DNA of 64,000 nt, taken from contig CABSFU010000003.1 in NCBI GenBank assembly GCA_902477075.1, positions 1-64,000 of the forward strand, given 5' to 3'. Positions 59,262 through 64,000 of this stretch are shown one piece after another. Position numbers and translations under genes: made by a program. The DNA comes from UMGS1498 sp900552335. Lineage in GTDB: Bacteria > Bacillota_I > Bacilli_A > RF39 > UBA660. The notes beneath the pieces were generated by a model that saw nothing but the letters and a program-made list of their open reading frames with translations, had not been told where the DNA came from and searched no databases. Position 1 is the stretch's first letter. Every line of letters starts with the position of its first letter.

Positions 59262-60443
59262 ATGAAAAAAAACATTCTATTTATTAATATACATACTTTC
59301 TTATCGACCTTTATCTTATTTTATACATGTGATACTCTTTTTTATGTAGAAAGGGGTTTATCTTCTAGTCAATATATTAGTTTTGTTGGTATTGCTTTTT
59401 TTATAAAACTTCTCTTTGAAATACCATTTGGTATTATAGCGGATAAATCTAACAAAAAAATTTTGCTTTTAATCAGTAACTTATTATTTATATTATCTAC
59501 TACTATTTTTATTCACTCCTACAATTATTCTACATTTTTATTGGCGATTATAGTTAATGCAATGAATAACTCTCTTAGCTCCGGAATAGTACATTCTTTG
59601 TTATATGAAAATACTAAAGACAAAGTAAAATTTAATAAATATTTATTTTATAACTCTCTTTTTTATAATATATCTTATATGATTGCCATGATAGTAGGTG
59701 GATTTGTTGCCCAAAAGTTTGGACTAATATACACTTATTATATTACTTATATACCTTTTATCATTGACTCTTTCATTTTGTTTATGATTAAAACAAATAA
59801 ATCTACCAACCATAAAGAAGTAGATAGCAATTTCTCTATTTTAAAAAATGGCATTCATGAAATTCAGCAAAATTCCTATATGTTAAATCTTATTTTGATC
59901 AATTCTATTATGGCATCAGGTATCAAACTTGTAGAAGAAAGTCATCCAGAATATTCCTCTAATATTGGTATATCTGTATTTATAATTGGTATTTACACGG
60001 CTTTTATGCTCATATTTTGTATCATAGGTAGTTATATAGGAAGTATAATTAAATCTAAAAATTACAAATTACTATTAAGTATAAATCCCATCCTTTCTGG
60101 AATATGCATATTACTCGTTGGATTGTTGAATAATTATGTTGGCATATTCTTTATTTTATTCATTTATATTTTTTCTGAAAGTTTTAATATTATTATGACA
60201 TCAGAAATTCACAACAAAATTTCTTCTAAATCTAGAGTTACAATCGAGTCTATCAATCAATTTATTTTAGGAATATTTGGTTTATGTTTTAGTTTTATAA
60301 TGTCATTTTTACTAAACTATATACCATTATATTCCATGTATATTCTTGTTGGTATTACTATAATTTTATCTGGAATAGTCAATGATTTTTTATTGCATAG
60401 AAATGAAAAAAGAGATGGTTCTAAAATAATGAATAAATGCTAG
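59262..60443 (+). CDS. Major facilitator superfamily transporter
   Basis: 393 aa from the ATG at 59262 (GGTGAT upstream). About 12 hydrophobic helices; the loop 2-3 pattern reads FGIIADKSNKKILLLIS, the MFS motif A position. C-terminal tail is short and basic. Substrate cannot be told; similar proteins are drug or metabolite exporters. A promoter-like TATGATATAAT stretch precedes it. Confidence 0.88.
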   Translation: MKKNILFINIHTFLSTFILFYTCDTLFYVERGLSSSQYISFVGIAFFIKLLFEIPFGIIADKSNKKILLLISNLLFILSTTIFIHSYNYSTFLLAIIVNAMNNSLSSGIVHSLLYENTKDKVKFNKYLFYNSLFYNISYMIAMIVGGFVAQKFGLIYTYYITYIPFIIDSFILFMIKTNKSTNHKEVDSNFSILKNGIHEIQQNSYMLNLILINSIMASGIKLVEESHPEYSSNIGISVFIIGIYTAFMLIFCIIGSYIGSIIKSKNYKLLLSINPILSGICILLVGLLNNYVGIFFILFIYIFSESFNIIMTSEIHNKISSKSRVTIESINQFILGIFGLCFSFIMSFLLNYIPLYSMYILVGITIILSGIVNDFLLHRNEKRDGSKIMNKC

Positions 60444-60517
60444 AATTTTATTTCTAAAAAAATTTGACAATTTGCTATTTTTAATATAAACTACTTTCCT
60501 AGAAATGGGGAATAAAT

Positions 60518-61147
60518 ATGATAGATTTTAAAAGTAATTTGAAAGAAGAGATAAAGAAAACAACTTCTTATGATAAACCATTCATTGTAACTTTCTCTGG
60601 ATTGCCAGAATGTGGAAAAACAGAAATTGCTAGGGAACTATCAAAAGATTTAAAAATTTATTTATTGAGTAATGATTATGTAAGAAATTATTTTTATCAA
60701 TTTACAACTAATTATAGTGAAGAAAATAGAATAAAAATTGAAGAACAAGTTAAAAAAATCAATTTATATCGTATCAAAAAACTATTATTAACTGGTACTT
60801 CATTCGTATATGATAAAGATTTTAATACCGCAGAACAATTTAAATTTTTACAAATTGCTAGAAGAATTAGAAATATGGATTTGATTAAAATTAAGGTAAA
60901 TTCTAATGATTCAGATAATTTAAAGAGGGTTGCTTCTAGAGTAATGAATTATGACAAAATTTATAATGGAGTTATTGGAGATAATGTGGAATATTTAAGT
61001 TCTTATCCAGAAGAAGTGTATTACCAAATCAAAAATAGAAAACCACAAATTTTACCAGATGAATTTTTTGATTATATTGTGGATAGTGAAAATCTAGATA
61101 CTAAAACTCTAGAAAAGAGAATTTTATTTAATAGACAAAGGAAATAA
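60518..61147 (+). CDS. P-loop kinase-like protein (AAA_33/zeta-toxin-like)
   Basis: 209 aa. Walker A FSGLPECGKTEIARELSKDL near 28-45, followed by YLLSNDYVRNYF, as in polynucleotide-kinase/zeta-type proteins. A lid-like RRIRNMDLIKIKVNSND and a C-terminal FDYIVDSENLDTKTLEKRI as in chloramphenicol-phosphotransferase-like kinases. Own ribosome-binding site and terminator. Substrate unknown; no antitoxin beside it, so a toxin role is not supported. Confidence 0.8.
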   Translation: MIDFKSNLKEEIKKTTSYDKPFIVTFSGLPECGKTEIARELSKDLKIYLLSNDYVRNYFYQFTTNYSEENRIKIEEQVKKINLYRIKKLLLTGTSFVYDKDFNTAEQFKFLQIARRIRNMDLIKIKVNSNDSDNLKRVASRVMNYDKIYNGVIGDNVEYLSSYPEEVYYQIKNRKPQILPDEFFDYIVDSENLDTKTLEKRILFNRQRK

Positions 61148-61189
61148 ATTCAATCTACAAATTATCGTTTTTAATTTTAAAAGACTTCA

Positions 61190-61223
61190 CAAATAAGTTT
61201 ATAAATGGCTTATTTGTTTTTTT
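61190..61223 (+). terminator. Terminator after the kinase-like gene
   Basis: CAAATAAG, loop, CTTATTTG, T7. Confidence 0.78.
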
Positions 61224-61330
61224 ATCATTTAAAATTATAGAAATTTAGATAAAATTATGATATCATATAGTTCAATTAAGAGAGGTTTTAATATATAAAA
61301 ATAATTACTAGCAATTCGGCTTTTGTACAA

Positions 61331-61807
61331 ATGAATGATCTTGCTTATTTGAATCAAAGCGGTTTAGAAATTCCTGCATCTATCTTTCTGAAAATCTTTG
61401 ATAGTGGCATTGTTATTATTGACGATAGAAATAGATATCATTTTATAGAGTTTAAAGAACCAAAAGAAATTGAATTTTTTAAAACTATTGATTGGATGAT
61501 AGATTATAATAAAGTAAAAGAGCTATCAGAAAAAGAAATTATAGAACTAGCGCAAAGTATTGCAGAAGAACGAAATGATATTGCACAAAAATTTAATTCT
61601 ATGACACAAGAGCAAAGAAAAAAGGATATGAATATGATATCTCAATGTGAATTACTTGATTTTAAATTTTATTCATTAGGAGATTTTTTATGGTTTAAGC
61701 AAGGTCACATCAAAATGACGTTTTCTGAAAGAATTGAGTTACCAACCGAATTAAGTAAAGAAAAAGGTGTTAAAAAGTTAGTTAGAGATATACTTAATAG
61801 AAAATAA
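61331..61807 (+). CDS. Hypothetical protein, start codon uncertain
   Basis: 158 aa from the first ATG (61331), but that ATG has no ribosome-binding site. GAGAGG at about 61280-61285 is correctly spaced (9 nt) from an in-frame ATA at 61295, which would add KIITSNSAFVQ, a typical beta-strand start. Either a rare AUA start is used or the original ATG has been lost. The body has IFDSGIVIIDDRNRYHFIEF, then helices rich in Glu/Lys and EERNDIAQKFNSMTQEQRKK. Not recognised. Confidence 0.6.
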   Translation: MNDLAYLNQSGLEIPASIFLKIFDSGIVIIDDRNRYHFIEFKEPKEIEFFKTIDWMIDYNKVKELSEKEIIELAQSIAEERNDIAQKFNSMTQEQRKKDMNMISQCELLDFKFYSLGDFLWFKQGHIKMTFSERIELPTELSKEKGVKKLVRDILNRK

Positions 61808-61847
61808 AATTTTTGACATTCATAACATTTTTCTTTCTAATTTATCA

Positions 61848-61879
61848 AAAAACTACTTTCAATTTGAGAGTAGTTTTTA
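61848..61879 (+). terminator. Terminator after the 158-aa gene
   Basis: AAAACTACT, TTCAATTTGAG, AGTAGTTTTT. Confidence 0.75.
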
Positions 61880-61885
61880 TATTAT

Positions 61886-61900
61886 CTCGAAAAGTTCGAG
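61886..61900. repeat. Palindrome CTCGAA-AAG-TTCGAG, left of the EamA gene
   Basis: Perfect 6-bp arms with 3-nt spacer. Shares TCGAAWAGTTCGA with a second palindrome at 62973-62989, on the other side of the transporter gene. Confidence 0.55.
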
Positions 61901-61966
61901 TATCAATCAATCTGGTGCAATTATAGTAAATATCTACAACTTTTTTTCTATATATAACAATTACTA

Positions 61967-62830
61967 CTAAATAAAATAAATTCCTGTTATTGAAATCATA
62001 CCAAGTAATATCGCAATTACTTTTTTCAAGTTCATTTTATCTGTCTTAAACACTGCTGATAATATAACTAATAAAAACACTCTAATTTCTTGAATAATAT
62101 TAACTATAATTGGAGTTTCATAAATATACCCAATAGTCCCAAATATATAATAAATGGCCTCAAAAAAGCCAATCAAAACTACTAAAATGTAAAAACTCTT
62201 ATTACTATTTTCTTTTGCTGGGGCATCTGTTTTTTTACTTTGAAAAAGGAAAAATGGAATTGCAAAAACACTATAACCAAAGTTAATAGCCACTTCATTA
62301 GCACCTAGTACATTAGCGTATTTTACTATATATGGTTCAATTCCATAAAATAAAACAGATAATAATATAAAAACAACACCTATAAATCTTATTTTCTTAA
62401 ACTTTATTTCATCTTTAACTCTATTTGTTTCGATGCTAAACCATAAAATAGAAATAATAAACAATATGAATAAAAATATAAATTTTGATGTTAAAATTAA
62501 ATTTCCAAATAATATATCAATTATTAAAATTATAAATAAATCTAAGTTTTCAAGTAAAGCAGCAAGTCCTATTGGTATATTCTTTAATGCATTAACATAA
62601 CATAAATAACCTAATAATACAATCAAACCATAAATTAAAATAATAGGAATTGCTTGAACAGTTATAGAAATACCAACATAAAATGCATATAAAACTTGAA
62701 AAATGAATGAAATTATACTTGTATATAATAATACTTTATAAACAGAATATTTATTTACAGCAATATCTAAATTAAAATCACAAAATGAATTAAAAATAGA
62801 AGAAATTACTGCTGTTACCCTCTTATTCAT
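61967..62830 (-). CDS. EamA/DMT-type membrane transporter
   Basis: 287 aa, about 10 hydrophobic helices in two halves, with the DMT pattern ALKNIPIGLAALLENLDLFI (paired EamA repeat) and a second-half equivalent YIYETPIIVNIIQEIRVFLL. Likely exports or imports small metabolites. It is bracketed by two near-identical palindromes, which may be regulatory. An AGGTAG-type site precedes the ATG. Confidence 0.85.
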   Translation of the reverse strand: MNKRVTAVISSIFNSFCDFNLDIAVNKYSVYKVLLYTSIISFIFQVLYAFYVGISITVQAIPIILIYGLIVLLGYLCYVNALKNIPIGLAALLENLDLFIILIIDILFGNLILTSKFIFLFILFIISILWFSIETNRVKDEIKFKKIRFIGVVFILLSVLFYGIEPYIVKYANVLGANEVAINFGYSVFAIPFFLFQSKKTDAPAKENSNKSFYILVVLIGFFEAIYYIFGTIGYIYETPIIVNIIQEIRVFLLVILSAVFKTDKMNLKKVIAILLGMISITGIYFI

Positions 62831-62972
62831 ATACTACCTCCATGAATAAATTATATAATCATTATACCAAATTTAGATAACTATTTAACCTCCTAGGTAT
62901 TTTGATGCAAGTATCAAAATATGGGCTGAAAAAGAAAAAAACAATCATTTTCAGATTATTAATGTATATGAA

Positions 62973-62989
62973 GTTCGAATAGTTCGAAC
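62973..62989. repeat. Palindrome GTTCGAA-TAG-TTCGAAC, upstream of the EamA gene
   Basis: Perfect 7-bp arms with 3-nt spacer, 143 bp upstream of the transporter start and 12 bp from tRNA-Leu. The inner 13 bp match the palindrome at 61886-61900. Confidence 0.55.
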
Positions 62990-63000
62990 AGATTCGTCAA

Positions 63001-63085
63001 TGGTGCTTGTGGAGGGAATCGAACCCTCACAACATAAGTTACACGATTTTGAGTCGTGCGCGTCTACCAATTCCGCCACACAAGC
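63001..63085 (-). tRNA. tRNA-Leu (anticodon CAA)
   Basis: 85 nt with encoded CCA. Acceptor GCTTGTG/CACAAGC, D arm GGCGGAATTGGTAGACGCGC, anticodon stem CACGA/TCGTG with loop CTCAAAA giving anticodon CAA, a long variable arm (class II) and T arm GAGGGTTCGATTCCCTC. Confidence 0.97.
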
Positions 63086-63119
63086 ATTAAAAAGATTATA
63101 TCAAAAAATAATAATATAA

Positions 63120-63689
63120 TCAATTCATTTCTTTGTATTTTGATTCAAATAAATTAGTTTCTGTTTCTTCTACTTGTTTTTCTTCTATAACTGGTAACTC
63201 AGAAGTATTTTCAATACCAAAATAATCCAAAAAGTCTTTTGTTACCTGATATAAATGAGGTCTTCCCGGAAGAGAAGCAACTCCAATATCCTCTACTAAA
63301 TTTCTAGAAATTAACTTACGAATCATATGACTACTATTAATTCCTCTAATCTCATCAACATTCATTCTAGTAATTGGTCCATTATAAGCAATAATAGCTA
63401 ATGTTTCTAGACAAGCTTGGCTTAAAATGTTTTCATCCTCTATTTCTACCAATTTTTTATAATAAGAACGATGTTCTTCTTTTGTAGTAATTTTGTAATA
63501 ATTTCCAAACTTCACCAATCGAAGCCCACTACTTTTTTCTTGGTATTTTTGATTCAATTTATCTAATATCTCATTAAATTTTTCATCTTCTACCCCTAAA
63601 ATATCTTTAATTTTATCTATTGAAATTCCATCTTCACCACTTAAAAATAGCAAACCTTCTAATACCCCTACTAATTCCAAATTACTCAC
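63120..63689 (-). CDS. scpB: Segregation and condensation protein B
   Basis: 189 aa. Two winged-helix domains: LVGVLEGLLFLSGEDGISID and ACLETLAIIAYNGPITRMNV then EIRGINSSHMIRKLISRNLV and LPGRPHLYQVTKDFLDYFGI, the most conserved ScpB segment. Kleisin-associated subunit of the SMC-ScpAB condensin. Overlaps scpA by 8 nt. Confidence 0.96.
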   Translation of the reverse strand: MSNLELVGVLEGLLFLSGEDGISIDKIKDILGVEDEKFNEILDKLNQKYQEKSSGLRLVKFGNYYKITTKEEHRSYYKKLVEIEDENILSQACLETLAIIAYNGPITRMNVDEIRGINSSHMIRKLISRNLVEDIGVASLPGRPHLYQVTKDFLDYFGIENTSELPVIEEKQVEETETNLFESKYKEMN

Positions 63690-64000
63690 CTTCTTTTAAT
63701 GAAAGAACAATCTTACTAAAATTATCATTCTGTGTAATAATTAATTCTCCTTTTTTAGCCATTGACAATATTGATAGAAATGTTACTACTACATAATCTT
63801 TTGTAACAATATCAAATAGTTCTTCAAATTCTACTTTTTTTCTTTTTTTCAAAACATCCTTAATTTCTCTACTTCTAGCACTTACAGAATATTCTTTTTT
63901 TGTGATTTTTGTGTTCAATGGTTTTTCTTCTTCTTTTCTATCTAAAAACTTTTGAAAAGCATTCATTAATAAATCCATGGTCAAATCCCCATAATTTATT
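63682..64000 (-). CDS. scpA: Segregation and condensation protein A, C-terminal part
   Basis: Frame is open to the window edge; the start lies outside. Visible 106 codons include NYGDLTMDLLMNAFQKFLD and the C-terminal winged helix VEFEELFDIVTKDYVVVTFL then SILSMAKKGELIITQNDNFS, typical of ScpA. Precedes scpB in the usual order with an 8-nt overlap. Confidence 0.92.
   Translation of the reverse strand, partial: INYGDLTMDLLMNAFQKFLDRKEEEKPLNTKITKKEYSVSARSREIKDVLKKRKKVEFEELFDIVTKDYVVVTFLSILSMAKKGELIITQNDNFSKIVLSLKEGE

Noticed and set aside
62985..62997. SOS box near tRNA-Leu (CGAACAGATTCG)
   Set aside because: Wrong spacing for the CGAAC-N4-GTTCG consensus and no SOS gene follows; the palindrome GTTCGAA-TAG-TTCGAAC explains the sequence better.
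1..64000. UGA recoded as tryptophan, as in mollicutes
   Set aside because: Conserved Trp positions (for example WEHAYY in SOD) are TGG, and TGA is used as a stop (49935-49937, 31962-31964).
1..64000. CRISPR array or rRNA genes
   Set aside because: No regularly spaced repeats and no rRNA signatures were found on either strand.

Overview
The window is a chromosomal segment of a very A+T-rich low-G+C Gram-positive bacterium (Bacilli/Erysipelotrichia/RF39-like by gene content). It uses the standard code: UGA is a stop (for example at 49935-49937) and Trp is UGG. Supporting markers are a type B-like RNase P RNA, GpsB, ParE of the Bacillus type, an infC-rpmI-rplT operon with an L20-type leader, CCA-encoding tRNA genes, and strong AGGAGG ribosome-binding sites. 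Most genes lie on the minus strand. Several products look spore- or surface-related: a SleB/CwlJ-type hydrolase, a CotD-like His/Cys-rich protein, a collagen-like Gly-X-Y protein, and LysM proteins.

Layout. 1-27.5 kb is mostly housekeeping: rny, recA (with a LexA-like box), pgsA, a RodZ-like gene, rnpB, gpsB, tRNA-Ala, parE, ffh, rplT/rpmI/infC, efp, rpmG, a class B PBP, sod, nfo and tgt. Three times in this part (134-282, 9682-9831, 23506-23658) the same about 150-bp promoter-plus-leader occurs, carrying a run of 9-10 G on the sense strand. Two copies drive type IV prepilin-like genes. The third drives a small ORF plus a 490-aa unknown protein, in a cassette flanked by 33-bp direct repeats of the end of a GNAT gene.

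27.5-41.4 kb: a five-LysM N-acetylmuramoyl-L-alanine amidase gene is split by a 12.5-kb integrative element (28656-41145). The element encodes a large serine recombinase, and its ends can be read: a CACCT core flanked by 21-nt attP half-sites that are inverted relative to each other. Joining the flanks at the core restores the amidase frame exactly. Cargo: an AbiEi-like/Fic pair, a two-domain adenine methyltransferase followed by an HNH nuclease and a PD-(D/E)XK-type nuclease (a type IIS-like restriction system), an AAA_21-type ATPase, a DUF3892 protein beside a predicted very short RNA, an HTH protein and several small ORFs.

41.4-64 kb returns to the chromosome: metallopeptidase, collagen-like protein, ligA/pcrA, a Fic/VbhA-like pair, a PssD/PssE-like glycosyltransferase pair, trmL, an orphan ClpB-D1-like AAA+ protein with a thioredoxin-like lipoprotein, a LysM protein, a patatin, mutY, transporters, tRNA-Leu and scpB/scpA.

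The most interesting candidates are the poly-G leader family, which may be a slippage-variable transcription attenuator controlling surface genes, and the precise, frame-restoring insertion in the amidase, which resembles skin-type elements that excise during sporulation. All functional calls are from reading the sequence; no searches were run.
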